Of a stretch of DNA of 64,000 nt, positions 1-7,891 are shown piece after piece. Source of the DNA: JAIBJN01 sp963830885 (GTDB taxonomy: Bacteria; Actinomycetota; Thermoleophilia; Gaiellales; Gaiellaceae); NCBI GenBank assembly GCA_963830885.1, contig CAWHOA010000025.1:10823-74822 (forward strand), in the 5' to 3' direction. The notes below the pieces were generated by a model that had not been told where the DNA came from, did no database searches, and saw nothing but the letters and a program-made list of their open reading frames with translations. Both the position numbers and the translations under genes were made by a program. The number at the start of each line of letters is the position of its first letter. The stretch's first letter is position 1.

Positions 1-35
1 CAGCGTGGCGGACTAGCGGCCCAGTTGCGGCGCGT

Positions 36-653
36 CTACGGCCGCTGGGGCACCGGCGCCGGCGCCAGCGCCTCCTTGACCCTGCGCCACGTCCGCGCGG
101 TCAGGCCGTCCTCGACCGGGACGAGGCCGCCGAGCTCCAGGCGCGCCAGGCACACGTCGCCCTCCCAGCGGACCGGGTAGAAGCCGAAGTCCGCCAGGAA
201 GTCCGCCGGGAACACCGTGCGGTGCACCAGCACACGCTCGTAGCTCGTCGCGCCGTCCGGGTACCGGTAGCCGAACGTCTCGATCGCCTTGATGCCGCGA
301 TCCCGTACCTCGCCGATGGCCGCCAGGAAGAGGCTCTGCAGCACCCACGGCGAGGAGAGGTCGACGAGGTACGCACATGTCACGAGCACGGCGTCGGCCG
401 ACGGCGGCCCGGCCGGAAGCTCGGCGCCGCGCGGGAACTGATCCGATGGCCCGTACTGGACGAAGCCGACCAGGCGGTCGCCCTCGGCCTGGTAGAGGGT
501 CCCCCAGGCGCCCCAGTCTTCCTCCACCCGCTCGGCCCAGCGCTCCTTCGCGGCATGGCGACCGCCGCGGGACTGCCAGAACACGCAGCCGACGCACACG
601 CCCGGCGCGTTCCCGAGCGACGCCCGCGTCACCGGCGAGAGGCGGTAGGCCAT
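36..653 (-). CDS. GNAT-like N-acetyltransferase family protein
   Basis: A 205-residue soluble protein. A CVGCVFW motif lies near residues 20-26, and a middle part (KAIETFGYR, then HRTVFPADFLADFGFYPVR) has the strand-helix-strand look of the C-terminal half of a GNAT fold, where the DFGFYPVR turn typically precedes the last strand. The N-terminal CxxCxFW motif recurs in actinobacterial GNAT-like proteins of unknown substrate. The gene is the last of a minus-strand run that starts at pckA, 12 nt downstream of a phosphoesterase gene. The family call rests on overall pattern; the acetyl-CoA binding loop is not clearly visible, so the activity is uncertain. Confidence 0.6.
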   Translation of the reverse strand: MAYRLSPVTRASLGNAPGVCVGCVFWQSRGGRHAAKERWAERVEEDWGAWGTLYQAEGDRLVGFVQYGPSDQFPRGAELPAGPPSADAVLVTCAYLVDLSSPWVLQSLFLAAIGEVRDRGIKAIETFGYRYPDGATSYERVLVHRTVFPADFLADFGFYPVRWEGDVCLARLELGGLVPVEDGLTARTWRRVKEALAPAPVPQRP

Positions 654-665
654 CCTGCGCCGAGT

Positions 666-1478
666 CTACTCCGGCGATCTCAGCGTGAGGATCGTCGCCT
701 CGGGCCGAGCCAGAAGGCGGAAGGGGACGAAGCTCGTCCCGAGGCCGCGGGAGACGTGGAGCGTTCCCTGGGGCAGCTCGAAGAGGCCCTCCCAGTACGG
801 CGCGCGCAGGTGCTCCAGCCGCACCTTGCCGCGGGGCGCGGGGACGCAGATCTGTCCGCCGTGCAGGTGCCCTGCGAGGATCAGGTGGAACTCGCCCGGT
901 GCGAGCGTCCGCACGTCGTCCGGGAAGTGCACGAGCAGGATGCGGAAGTCCGCGTCCGGGTCGGCCAGCGGGCCGTGCGGCTCCCGGTGGCGCCGCGGAT
1001 CGCCCCCGGCCACCTGGACCCGCCGGCCGTCGTGCCCGACGCCCACGGACTCGTGCTCCAGGAGCACCGCCGCGTCCACCCCGCTCAGGTCGGCGGGACG
1101 GCTGAAGGGATCCCGGGTCGAGGCCACGTCGTGGTTCCCGAGCACGGCGTAGGTGCCGTAGCGTGGATGAAGCCGGCCGAGCTCCCGCCGCAGCGTGCGC
1201 ACGCCGCGCTGCCGGCTGACGAGGTCGCCGGTGACGGCGACGAGGTCGAGCTCCTGCGGCGCCGCCCAGTCGACGGCCTTGCGGAGGGCGCGGCCGTTCA
1301 GCGAGACGGTGCCGAGGTGGAAGTCGGAGATGTGCAGGATCCGCAAGCCGTCGAGTTCCGGCGGGAGACCCTGCACGGGCGCGTCGCGCTTCAGGTACTC
1401 GACCCACTGCGCCTCGAAGAGCGCCCACGCGAGTCCGGCCGCCGCGACCACCGCGACGGCGACGAGGAGCCAGGCCAT
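666..1478 (-). CDS. Membrane-anchored calcineurin-like metallophosphoesterase
   Basis: A 270-residue protein with an N-terminal hydrophobic segment (about residues 2-22) and all metal-binding motifs of the calcineurin-like fold in order: DFH (52-54), GDLVS (84-88), GNHD (114-117) and GHLHGGQI (about 204). This matches the YkuE-type membrane phosphodiesterase/phosphatase group, anchored in the membrane; whether the catalytic domain faces in or out cannot be told. The ATG follows directly after the TAG stop of the small gene upstream, so the two are translationally coupled. The substrate is unknown; lipid-linked or nucleotide phosphoesters are possibilities for this group. Confidence 0.88.
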   Translation of the reverse strand: MAWLLVAVAVVAAAGLAWALFEAQWVEYLKRDAPVQGLPPELDGLRILHISDFHLGTVSLNGRALRKAVDWAAPQELDLVAVTGDLVSRQRGVRTLRRELGRLHPRYGTYAVLGNHDVASTRDPFSRPADLSGVDAAVLLEHESVGVGHDGRRVQVAGGDPRRHREPHGPLADPDADFRILLVHFPDDVRTLAPGEFHLILAGHLHGGQICVPAPRGKVRLEHLRAPYWEGLFELPQGTLHVSRGLGTSFVPFRLLARPEATILTLRSPE

Positions 1479-1628
1479 CTAAGTTCGCTCGAGCTCGCGC
1501 CGGAACTGCGAAGCCTGGCGCGAGCCGCCGTTCTGCGAGGCGTGAGCCGCGGTGCCCCGGCGCCGCGCAGCCAGGAGGGCGGCGGCACCGGTGGCCAAGA
1601 GTGCGAGCACGATGAGTCGCCTGGCCAT
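1479..1628 (-). CDS. Small membrane protein, 49 residues, unknown
   Basis: A short open frame starting MARRLIVLALLATG, with one predicted membrane helix (residues 5-21), an arginine cluster (22-24) and a polar tail rich in S, Q and R. It fits exactly between its neighbours: its ATG lies 2 nt after the stop of the sdhE-like gene and its TAG abuts the ATG of the phosphoesterase. That spacing is the main reason to believe it is translated. No family recognised; a role tied to the neighbouring membrane phosphoesterase or succinate dehydrogenase is only a guess. Confidence 0.5.
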   Translation of the reverse strand: MARRLIVLALLATGAAALLAARRRGTAAHASQNGGSRQASQFRRELERT

Positions 1629-1630
1629 CG

Positions 1631-2515
1631 CTAGGGCGCCTGCAGCTTCTCCAGGGCCGGCTCGACGGACACGACGTGGCGCTTGAACATCAGCTCCGAG
1701 TCCTCCAGGCCCGCGGCGACTCCGACGAGCTGGGAGAGGTGGAGGATCGGCATCTGGAACCGCTCGCCGGTCTGCGCCTCGAGCTTCGACTGCCACGCGT
1801 CCAGGGAGAGGTGGCAGAGCGGGCACGGCGTCACCATGGCGTCCGCGCCGGCCTCGATCGACTGGCGGATCGGCTGCACGAGCTCGCCCAGCGCGGTCTC
1901 CTCGCGCGCCTGGATGATCGGGAAGCCGCAGCACTTGATCTTCGCCGGGTAGTCGATCGCCTCGCCGCCGCAGGCCTCGATGATCGCCTCGAGCGTGTGC
2001 GGGCGGTCGGGGTCGTCGACGCCGAGGAGCTTGGACGGCCGCAGGATCTGGCAGCCGTAGAACGGGGCCACCTTCAGCCCCTTGAGGCCCTTGTGGGCGA
2101 TGCCCTTGAGCTTCTCGTAGCCGTCGCCCTCGCTGATCATCCAGAGGAGGTGCTTGACCTCGACGCCGCCCGAGTACGGCGGGGCGCCGACCTTCTCGAG
2201 GTTCTCGCTGACCCGCGCCATGAGGGCGGCGTCGTTCTGGAGCGAGTGGTTCGCCTGGCGCAGATTGAGCGTGCAGACGTTGCAGATCGTCATCAGCGTG
2301 TCGCAGCCGGTCGCCTCCGCGTAGGCGAGGATGCGCGCGTTCAGGTGGAGGTAGTAGTCGGGCTCGGCCTCGTGGATGTCGCCGGCGCCGCAGCAGGTGA
2401 CCGCCTTCAGCTCCTCCAGCTCGATCCCGAGCTTGGGGACGAGCGCCTGGGTCGAGATGTCGAGCTCCTTCGCGGACAGCGAGGCGAGGCAGCCCTTGTA
2501 GTAGGCGACCTTCAT
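1631..2515 (-). CDS. sdhE: Succinate dehydrogenase/fumarate reductase CCG-domain subunit (SdhE/HdrB-like)
   Basis: A 294-residue protein with two cysteine-rich CCG domains: TCCGAGD (about residue 59) followed by CNVC, and KCCGFP (about 198) followed by CPLC. This is the signature of heterodisulfide reductase subunit B and of the CCG subunit that replaces the usual membrane anchors in type E succinate:quinone oxidoreductases (Sulfolobus, and the methylmenaquinol fumarate reductases of Campylobacterota). Each motif is expected to ligate an iron-sulfur centre that passes electrons to the quinone. The ATG overlaps the sdhB stop by 4 nt (ATGA), which supports a shared complex. No cytochrome b subunit is visible nearby. 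Confidence 0.88.
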   Translation of the reverse strand: MKVAYYKGCLASLSAKELDISTQALVPKLGIELEELKAVTCCGAGDIHEAEPDYYLHLNARILAYAEATGCDTLMTICNVCTLNLRQANHSLQNDAALMARVSENLEKVGAPPYSGGVEVKHLLWMISEGDGYEKLKGIAHKGLKGLKVAPFYGCQILRPSKLLGVDDPDRPHTLEAIIEACGGEAIDYPAKIKCCGFPIIQAREETALGELVQPIRQSIEAGADAMVTPCPLCHLSLDAWQSKLEAQTGERFQMPILHLSQLVGVAAGLEDSELMFKRHVVSVEPALEKLQAP

Positions 2516-3537
2516 TCCGCCGCCTCCGGAGGGATCTCGCCGCCGTGCTCGAGCCGCGCGAGGGCGCGCTCGCCCTGGACGATTCCGGCTGCGCCGCCGC
2601 GGCCCTGCGCCTTCACGACCTCGTAGAGCGCGCGCGCCTCCTGGACCTCCTTGGCGACGTGCGGGATCAGCGGCACCTTGCCGTGCTTGAACAGGGTGAG
2701 CGCGAACTTCGTCTCCTTGAGCGCGCCGATGATGCCCTGCGTCTTCGGAACGAGCTCCGTCTCGCGGAGCCACCCGGTGCTCTTGGCCGAATGGACGAAC
2801 CAGAGCGCGTGCTTCGCGCCCATGTCGCGGTCGATTCCGAGCCGGATCGACTCGGCGCCGAGCTTGGCGATCGCGTCGCGCGGGTCGACCCCCTTCGGGC
2901 AGCGCTCGTTGCAGAAGTAGCAGCGCGTGCAGTCCCAGATCCCGTGCTCGTCGTTGTAGCGCTCGAGGCGCTCGACCTCGACCTGGTCGCGCGGGTCGCC
3001 GACGAAGCGGAAGCCCTTGGCGAGCGCTGCCGGCCCGAAGAACTCGGGATCGGACTCCATCGAGTTGCACTCGGAGACGCAGCAGCCGCACATGATGCAG
3101 AGCGCCTCCTTCTGGATCGGCGCCATCTCCTCCGGCGAGACGAGGAACTCGCGCTCCGGCACGTCCCGGTAGCCCGTCTCGACCCACGGCTTCATGTTCT
3201 TGACCTTCGTCCAGAACGGGTTCATGTCGACGACGAGGTCCTTCAGGACGGGCATGTTCCCCATTGCCGAGATCACCGGGACATGCCCGCGGTCGACGAT
3301 CGGCTTCATCCGCTCCTTGCACGCCAGAACCGCTCGCCCGTCCATGCGCATGCCGCAGGAGCCGCAGATCATCATCCGGCAGCTCTTCCGGTAGGCGAGC
3401 GAGCCGTCCACCTGGTCCTTGACGATGTCGAGGACGTCCAGCAGGCAGGCCCACTCGGGCGCCTCGACCTCGTACCGCTCGAGCACGCGCTCGCCCGAGT
3501 CGGGGTCGAACCTCCAGATCTTCAGCGCGACGTCCAC
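2512..3537 (-). CDS. sdhB: Succinate dehydrogenase iron-sulfur subunit, type E form
   Basis: 341 residues, about 100 longer than classical SdhB because of a C-terminal tail. The plant-type ferredoxin cysteines are C53, C58, C61 and C73 (CRMMICGSCG...C). A first four-cysteine cluster, CIMCGCCVSEC, lies near residue 147. The second, CTRCYFCNERCP (about 203), keeps a cysteine at the position where E. coli SdhB has a non-cysteine residue; by family knowledge this turns the [3Fe-4S] centre into [4Fe-4S], as in archaeal type E enzymes. The GTG start has a good ribosome-binding site (GGAAGGAG). It transfers electrons from SdhA to the CCG subunit encoded just downstream. Confidence 0.93.
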   Translation of the reverse strand: MDVALKIWRFDPDSGERVLERYEVEAPEWACLLDVLDIVKDQVDGSLAYRKSCRMMICGSCGMRMDGRAVLACKERMKPIVDRGHVPVISAMGNMPVLKDLVVDMNPFWTKVKNMKPWVETGYRDVPEREFLVSPEEMAPIQKEALCIMCGCCVSECNSMESDPEFFGPAALAKGFRFVGDPRDQVEVERLERYNDEHGIWDCTRCYFCNERCPKGVDPRDAIAKLGAESIRLGIDRDMGAKHALWFVHSAKSTGWLRETELVPKTQGIIGALKETKFALTLFKHGKVPLIPHVAKEVQEARALYEVVKAQGRGGAAGIVQGERALARLEHGGEIPPEAAE

Positions 3538-3568
3538 CGGGCTCCTTCCTCGTTACGGCCTGATCAAA

Positions 3569-3718
3569 TCACTCAGGGCTGCGCCCCGTCGAGGTCGCCG
3601 GGAGAGCCTCCGTGGCGGTCGGCGCGGTCGAGGCGGCCGTCTCGTCGTCGCCGGAGCAGGCCGCCGCAACGAGCGCGAGCGCCGCCAGCAGAGCTACGAG
3701 AGACCCCCGGCGAAGCAC
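3569..3718 (-). CDS. Small lipoprotein, 49 residues, between sdhA and sdhB
   Basis: A GTG-started frame (an in-frame TAG lies two codons upstream) encoding MLRRGSLVALLAALALVAAAC, then SGDDETAAS and a Thr/Ser/Pro-rich tail. This is a textbook lipoprotein signal: positive N-end, hydrophobic core and lipobox VAAAC with the lipidated cysteine at residue 21. The mature part is only 29 residues and low in complexity. It sits in the 200-nt gap between sdhA and sdhB on the same strand. No recognisable ribosome-binding site. It may be a surface-exposed tag or a remnant of a longer lipoprotein. The role is unknown. Confidence 0.5.
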   Translation of the reverse strand: MLRRGSLVALLAALALVAAACSGDDETAASTAPTATEALPATSTGRSPE

Positions 3719-3721
3719 GGT

Positions 3722-3772
3722 CTAGTGCCTGCCCAGACAATCTCGAGGCTGGATTGGCTGCACAAGCACTAG
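3722..3772. repeat. Short inverted repeat ending in CTAGTGC/GCACTAG
   Basis: Perfect 7-bp arms CTAGTGC (3722-3728) and GCACTAG (3766-3772) enclose about 37 bp. The right arm contains the TAG stop codon of sdhA read on the minus strand. The outer TAGTGCC resembles the end of the longer element at 45922-46086, so this may be a shortened relative. It could act as a transcription attenuator between sdhA and the genes downstream. Confidence 0.5.
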
Positions 3773-5451
3773 TACGTCCGCTCCTGTGGCTCCCACTTCG
3801 TCACCCGCACTGGCGCCCACGTCAGCTGCGGACGGTCCTCCGCCCACGTGACCAGGGTGTGCTGCATGAAGTTGGCGTCGTCCCGGTCGGGGTAGTCGTA
3901 GGGGCGCGCATGGGCGCCTCGGCTCTCCTTGCGGGCGAGGCCGGCCTCGACCATGCACGCGGCCAGCTCGAGCAGGAAGCCGAGCTCGAGCGCCTGCGTC
4001 AGGTCGCTGTTGAAGACGTCGCCCTTGTCCTCGACGACGACCCGCTCGTAGCGCTCCCGCAGGCCGCCGATGATCTCGCCCTGCTGGCGCATCTGTTCCT
4101 CACGGCGGAAGACGCCGAAGTTCTCGTGCATCGTCGAGGCCATCTCGTCGCGGATGCCGTGCGGACGCTCGCCGTCGGTCCGATCGAGCAGCGCCTGCAG
4201 CTCCCGCTCGGCATCGGCGAGGGCCGACTCGGGCGGCGCGACCACGGTGTTGTCCCGCGCCCAGTCGGCGGCCGCCTTGCCGGCGCGGCGGCCGAAGGTG
4301 ATCGTCTCCATCAGGGCGTTGCCGCCGAGGCGGTTTGCGCCGTGCACCGACACGCACGCGCACTCGCCGGCGGCGTAGAGCCCCTCGAGCGCGGTCTTGC
4401 CGGCGAGGTCGGTGTCGACCCCGCCCATGTGGTAGTGGGAGCCGGGCCGAACGGGGATGGGCTCGTGGATCGGGTCGACGCCGGCGAAGACCATCGAGAG
4501 CTCGCGGGTGCCGTGCAGGCGCTCGATGATGCGGTCGGCGCCGAGATGGCGCAGGTCGAGGAGGACGTTGCCGTCGACGCCGCGGCCCTCGTCGATCTCG
4601 ATCTGCTCCGCGCGCGAGATGACGTCGCGGCTCGCCAGCTCCATCGCGTTCGGCGCGTAGTTCTTCAGGAACCGCTCGCCCTCGGCGTTGAGCAGGTAGG
4701 CGCCCTCGCCGCGGCAGCCCTCCGTGATGAGCACGCCCGACGGCGAGAGCGTGGTCGGGTGGAACTGCATCATCTCCATGTCCTTGAGCGGCACGCCCAG
4801 GCGCAGCGCCATGGTCATCCCGTCGCCGGTGCAGGAGTAGGCGTTCGTCGTGCCCGTGTAGAGGCGGCCGGCGCCACCGGTGCAGAGGATCACGGTCTTC
4901 GCGCCGACGAGCTTGAGACCGCCGTTCAGGAGGTCCCAGCAGATGACGCCCTGGCAGCGGCCGCCGTCCTCGACGAGCCTCCAGGCGAACCACTCCTCGT
5001 ACGTCCTGACGTCGCGCTTCATCATCTGCTCGTAGAGCACGTGGACGAGGACGTGGCCCGTGATGTCGGCGGCGTAGGCGGTTCGCGGCTCGCCGGCGGC
5101 GCCGAACGGACGCTGCGCGATGCGGCCGTCCTCGGTCCGCGAGAAGACGGCGCCCCAGTGCTCGAGCTGGTAGACGTCGTCGGGCGCGTCGTCGCAGAGC
5201 GCCTGGATGGCGTCCTGGTCGCCGAGGTAGTCGGAGCCCTTGACGGTGTCGAACGCGTGCTTCTCGGGGTCGTCCTCGGAGGCGTTTCCGAGCGCCGCGT
5301 TGATGCCGCCCTCGGCCGCGCCGGAGTGGCTCCGGGTCGGATGGATCTTGGAGATGACGGCGACGTCCGCGCCCGCGTCGAATGCCTCGATGGCGGCGCG
5401 CATGCCGGCGCAACCGGCTCCGACGATGAGGACGTCGTGCTTCGCTTCCAC
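3769..5451 (-). CDS. sdhA: Succinate dehydrogenase/fumarate reductase flavoprotein subunit
   Basis: 560 residues from a GTG start at 5451. The N-terminus has the FAD-binding GAGCAGM loop, followed by RSHSGAAEGGINAALGN, whose histidine is the usual attachment point for covalent FAD. Substrate and proton-shuttle regions HPTTLSPSG and RPGSHYHMGGV are present. It oxidises succinate to fumarate (or the reverse) at the membrane with SdhB and the CCG subunit. No Tat signal is visible, so it should act in the cytoplasm. The open frame extends further upstream, but that stretch overlaps pckA and lacks family similarity. It lies 37 nt downstream of pckA on the same strand. Confidence 0.94.
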   Translation of the reverse strand: MEAKHDVLIVGAGCAGMRAAIEAFDAGADVAVISKIHPTRSHSGAAEGGINAALGNASEDDPEKHAFDTVKGSDYLGDQDAIQALCDDAPDDVYQLEHWGAVFSRTEDGRIAQRPFGAAGEPRTAYAADITGHVLVHVLYEQMMKRDVRTYEEWFAWRLVEDGGRCQGVICWDLLNGGLKLVGAKTVILCTGGAGRLYTGTTNAYSCTGDGMTMALRLGVPLKDMEMMQFHPTTLSPSGVLITEGCRGEGAYLLNAEGERFLKNYAPNAMELASRDVISRAEQIEIDEGRGVDGNVLLDLRHLGADRIIERLHGTRELSMVFAGVDPIHEPIPVRPGSHYHMGGVDTDLAGKTALEGLYAAGECACVSVHGANRLGGNALMETITFGRRAGKAAADWARDNTVVAPPESALADAERELQALLDRTDGERPHGIRDEMASTMHENFGVFRREEQMRQQGEIIGGLRERYERVVVEDKGDVFNSDLTQALELGFLLELAACMVEAGLARKESRGAHARPYDYPDRDDANFMQHTLVTWAEDRPQLTWAPVRVTKWEPQERTY

Positions 5452-5488
5452 CGCCAGGGAAGCTATACGAAACGGCTCGGGGAACGCG

Positions 5489-7075
5489 TCAGAGCCGGGG
5501 CCCGGCGCGGCGGACGGCCTCGTCCGCGTCCGAGAAGCGCTCGAAGTTCTCGCGGAACATCCTCGCAAGCTCCTGCGCCTTGGCGTCGTACGCCTCGGGG
5601 TCGCGCCACGTCGAGCGCGGGTCGAGGAGGCGCGACTGGACCCCGGGCACGCGGACCGGAACCTCGAACCCGAACGTGGGGTCGACGCGATACTCGACGT
5701 CCTCGAGGTCATCCTCGAGGGCTGCCCGCAGGAGCCCGCGGGTCGCCGCGATCGGCATGCGCTCGCCCTCGCCGTACGGCCCACCCGTCCAGCCGGTGTT
5801 GACGAGCCAGACATTGACGTGTGGGTGGGCGTCGAGCTTCTCGCCGAGCATGCGGGCGTACACGGCCGGGTCCTGTGGGAGAAACGGCGCGCCGAAGCAG
5901 GCCGAGAAGGTCGGCTGCGGCTCCTGCACCCCGATCTCCGTGCCGGCGAGCTTCGCGGTGAAGCCGGAGAGGAAATAGAAGAGCGCCTGGTCGCGGGTGA
6001 GCCGGGCGATCGGAGGCAGGATGCCGAAGGCGTCCGCCGTCAGGAAGACGACGACGCTCGGATGGCCTGCGCGCTTCGCAGGGAGCGCGTTTCGTATCTG
6101 CTCGAGCTTGTAGGCGGCGCGCGTGTTCTCCGTCTTCGAGTCGTCGTCGAGGTCGAGGACACCGCGCTCGTCCATGACCACGTTCTCGAGCACGGTGCCG
6201 AAGGTCCGTGTCGTCCGGTAGATCTCGGGCTCCGCCTTGGGCGAGAGCCGGATCACCTTCGCGTAGCAACCGCCTTCGAGGTTGAAGACGCCGGCCTCGC
6301 CCCAGCCGTGCTCGTCGTCCCCGATCAGGCGACGCTCAGGATCCGCGGAGAGTGTCGTCTTGCCCGTTCCCGAGAGCCCGAAGAAGACGGCCACCCGGCC
6401 GTCCTCGTCGACGTTCGCCGAGCAGTGCATGGGGAAGACGCCCTCGAGCGGAAGGCGGTCGTTCATGAGCGCGAAGATCGACTTCTTGATCTCCCCCGCA
6501 TAGAGCGTCCCGCCGATCACTACCTCGGCCCGCGTTGGGTGCAGCAGGATGAACGTTTCGCTGCGTGTTCCGTCCTCGTCGGAATCCGCCGCGACGGACG
6601 GCGCATGGAGGACGAGCGCCTCCGGCCTGTGGTCGGCGAGCTCCCGCTCGCTCGGGTTGATGAAGAGCGTGCGCGCGAAGTGTGCGTGCCACGGGGACTC
6701 GGTGACGACGCGAACTGCAAGTCGATGAGCCGGATCGGCACCGGCGAAGGCGTCGACCACGTAGACGTCGCCGGTTTCGATCTGCGCAACAACCTTGTCG
6801 CGCAGCCCGTCGTAGCAGTCCTCCGAGATGGGCTGGTTGACGCTGCCCCAGGCAATCCGCTCCTCGGAGCCCGGCTCGCGGACGACGAAGCGATCGTTCG
6901 GCGAACGGCCGGTGTGGCGGCCGGTGTCGACCACGAGCGGCCCGCCTTCCGCCAGGCGCGCCTCCTCTCGCGCGAGCGAGTGCGTGTAGCACATGGAGGC
7001 GCTCGGGTTCCAGAAAACCGATCCTCGCGGGTCGAGCCCGTGCGCCTCTAGACCGGTTGTCTCCTCGATCGCCAT
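5489..7075 (-). CDS. pckA: Phosphoenolpyruvate carboxykinase (ATP)
   Basis: 528 residues, the usual length for the ATP-dependent enzyme. Visible motifs: HTGRSPNDRF near the N-terminus (substrate site), GLSGTGKTTLS (P-loop, about residue 237), then GDDEHGWGEAGVFNLEGGCYAK (kinase-2/metal region, quoted here as two adjoining motifs). It converts oxaloacetate and ATP to PEP and is the gluconeogenic exit from the TCA cycle, which fits the downstream sdh genes. A TACGAT hexamer on the minus strand (7089-7084) ends 8 nt before the ATG and no Shine-Dalgarno sequence is seen, so the transcript may be nearly leaderless. Confidence 0.95.
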   Translation of the reverse strand: MAIEETTGLEAHGLDPRGSVFWNPSASMCYTHSLAREEARLAEGGPLVVDTGRHTGRSPNDRFVVREPGSEERIAWGSVNQPISEDCYDGLRDKVVAQIETGDVYVVDAFAGADPAHRLAVRVVTESPWHAHFARTLFINPSERELADHRPEALVLHAPSVAADSDEDGTRSETFILLHPTRAEVVIGGTLYAGEIKKSIFALMNDRLPLEGVFPMHCSANVDEDGRVAVFFGLSGTGKTTLSADPERRLIGDDEHGWGEAGVFNLEGGCYAKVIRLSPKAEPEIYRTTRTFGTVLENVVMDERGVLDLDDDSKTENTRAAYKLEQIRNALPAKRAGHPSVVVFLTADAFGILPPIARLTRDQALFYFLSGFTAKLAGTEIGVQEPQPTFSACFGAPFLPQDPAVYARMLGEKLDAHPHVNVWLVNTGWTGGPYGEGERMPIAATRGLLRAALEDDLEDVEYRVDPTFGFEVPVRVPGVQSRLLDPRSTWRDPEAYDAKAQELARMFRENFERFSDADEAVRRAGPRL

Positions 7076-7082
7076 CGCCGCG

Positions 7083-7089
7083 TATCGTA
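7083..7089. promoter_or_regulatory. Overlapping divergent -10 candidates between pckA and the SRPBCC gene
   Basis: The sequence TATCGTA reads as TATCGT on the plus strand (7083-7088) and as TACGAT on the minus strand (7089-7084). It lies in the 39-bp gap between two divergent starts. The minus-strand copy is 8 nt before the pckA ATG; the plus-strand copy is 26 nt before the SRPBCC ATG. No clear -35 elements are seen. Assignment is by pattern only. Confidence 0.4.
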
Positions 7090-7114
7090 CGCCTCGTCCA
7101 GCGCCTCGGCCCGA

Positions 7115-7561
7115 ATGGAGTACTCCCTCGAGCGAAGCCAGGTCGTCGGCGCAGGCCTCGAGGAGGCCTTCGCCTTCTTCGCCGACCCCTGGAACCTCGA
7201 GGCGATCACGCCTCCCTGGCTGCGGTTCCGAATCGTCTCCGCGCCCGCCCGGTTGAGACGAGGCGGGCACCTGCGCTACGACCTGCGCCTGTTCGGCTGG
7301 GGCGTGCGGTGGCACACGGAGATCGTCGAGTGGCACCCGCCGCGCTCGTTCACCGACCTCCAGCTCTCGGGCCCCTACCCGTTCTGGGAGCACACGCACC
7401 GACTCAGCCCGGTCCCTGCCGGGACGGAGATCTTCGACCTGATTCGCTACCGGCTCCCGGGCGGCGCGCTGGCGCCCGTCGTCCAGCGGCTGGCGGTCGG
7501 GCGCTGGCTGGACGCGATCTTCACCTACCGGGCGGCGCGGATGCGGGTGCTCCTCGGATGA
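7115..7561 (+). CDS. SRPBCC family protein
   Basis: 148 residues. The opening pattern (VVGAGLEEAFAFFADPWNLEAITP) is the first strand and helix of a START/SRPBCC ligand-binding fold, followed by alternating strands (WGVRWHTEIVEWHPP, FTDLQLSGPYPFWEHTH) and a long C-terminal helix ending FTYRAARM. Members bind hydrophobic ligands or act as cyclases; no catalytic residue can be assigned. Its TGA overlaps the ATG of the zinc-ribbon gene (ATGA), so the two are probably co-translated. Confidence 0.82.
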   Translation: MEYSLERSQVVGAGLEEAFAFFADPWNLEAITPPWLRFRIVSAPARLRRGGHLRYDLRLFGWGVRWHTEIVEWHPPRSFTDLQLSGPYPFWEHTHRLSPVPAGTEIFDLIRYRLPGGALAPVVQRLAVGRWLDAIFTYRAARMRVLLG

Positions 7562-7812
7562 ACGGCACGCCCTGCCCCGGCTGCGGCGCCCCGCCCGCGA
7601 TCACGGTCGGCACGCCCTACGTCGGCGCCGTCGGCTTCCTCTGGTGGAAGCGCCCGTTCGAGGAGCAGCTCTACCGGTGCGCCGAAGGCCACATCTACTC
7701 GGTCCACGTCACCGAGGAGGAGACGACGACCGAGCTGCACGAGAGCGTCGAGGCGTGGCTGCGCTCGCGCATGGGCGGCGAGGGGCCGACCCGCCCGCCC
7801 GGGCTCAGCTAG
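7558..7812 (+). CDS. Small zinc-ribbon protein
   Basis: 84 residues. A CPGCG knuckle (residues 6-10) and a later RCAEGH pair (about residues 41-46) form a likely four-ligand zinc site (C-x2-C ... C-x3-H). The remainder is an aromatic stretch, VGFLWWKRPF, and an acidic, Thr-rich segment. No enzyme motif. It overlaps the preceding SRPBCC gene by 4 nt. Its TAG stop is formed by the first three bases of a palindromic element. Function unknown; a nucleic-acid or protein-binding role is typical of such ribbons. Confidence 0.7.
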   Translation: MNGTPCPGCGAPPAITVGTPYVGAVGFLWWKRPFEEQLYRCAEGHIYSVHVTEEETTTELHESVEAWLRSRMGGEGPTRPPGLS

Positions 7813-7891
7813 GAGGGTCTGGCGAAACGGCGACTGTGCCGCCGGGCCGCGCTGCAGCCCGACGACGAGCGAGTTTCGTCAGCCCCTCCTA
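7810..7891. repeat. Palindromic intergenic element, TAGGAGGG type, 82 bp
   Basis: It starts TAGGAGGGTCTGGCGAAAC and ends with GTTTCGTCAGCCCCTCCTA, giving long imperfect inverted arms. The interior keeps a GTGCCGCCGGGCCGCGC segment related to the core of the longer copies. The first TAG is the stop of the plus-strand zinc-ribbon gene and the last CTA is the stop of the minus-strand DUF2071 gene. The element therefore exactly fills the convergent intergenic space and can also serve as a two-way terminator. Confidence 0.8.

Noticed and set aside
2545..5802. Very long plus-strand open frame (over 1000 codons) opposite sdhB and sdhA
   Set aside because: It is the antisense of well-supported genes; its translation is rich in R, E, V, L and A without any family motif, as expected from high-GC codon bias.
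7810..7891. CRISPR-like interpretation of the repeated intergenic sequences
   Set aside because: Copies are single, kilobases apart and palindromic, with no spacers and no cas genes in the window.
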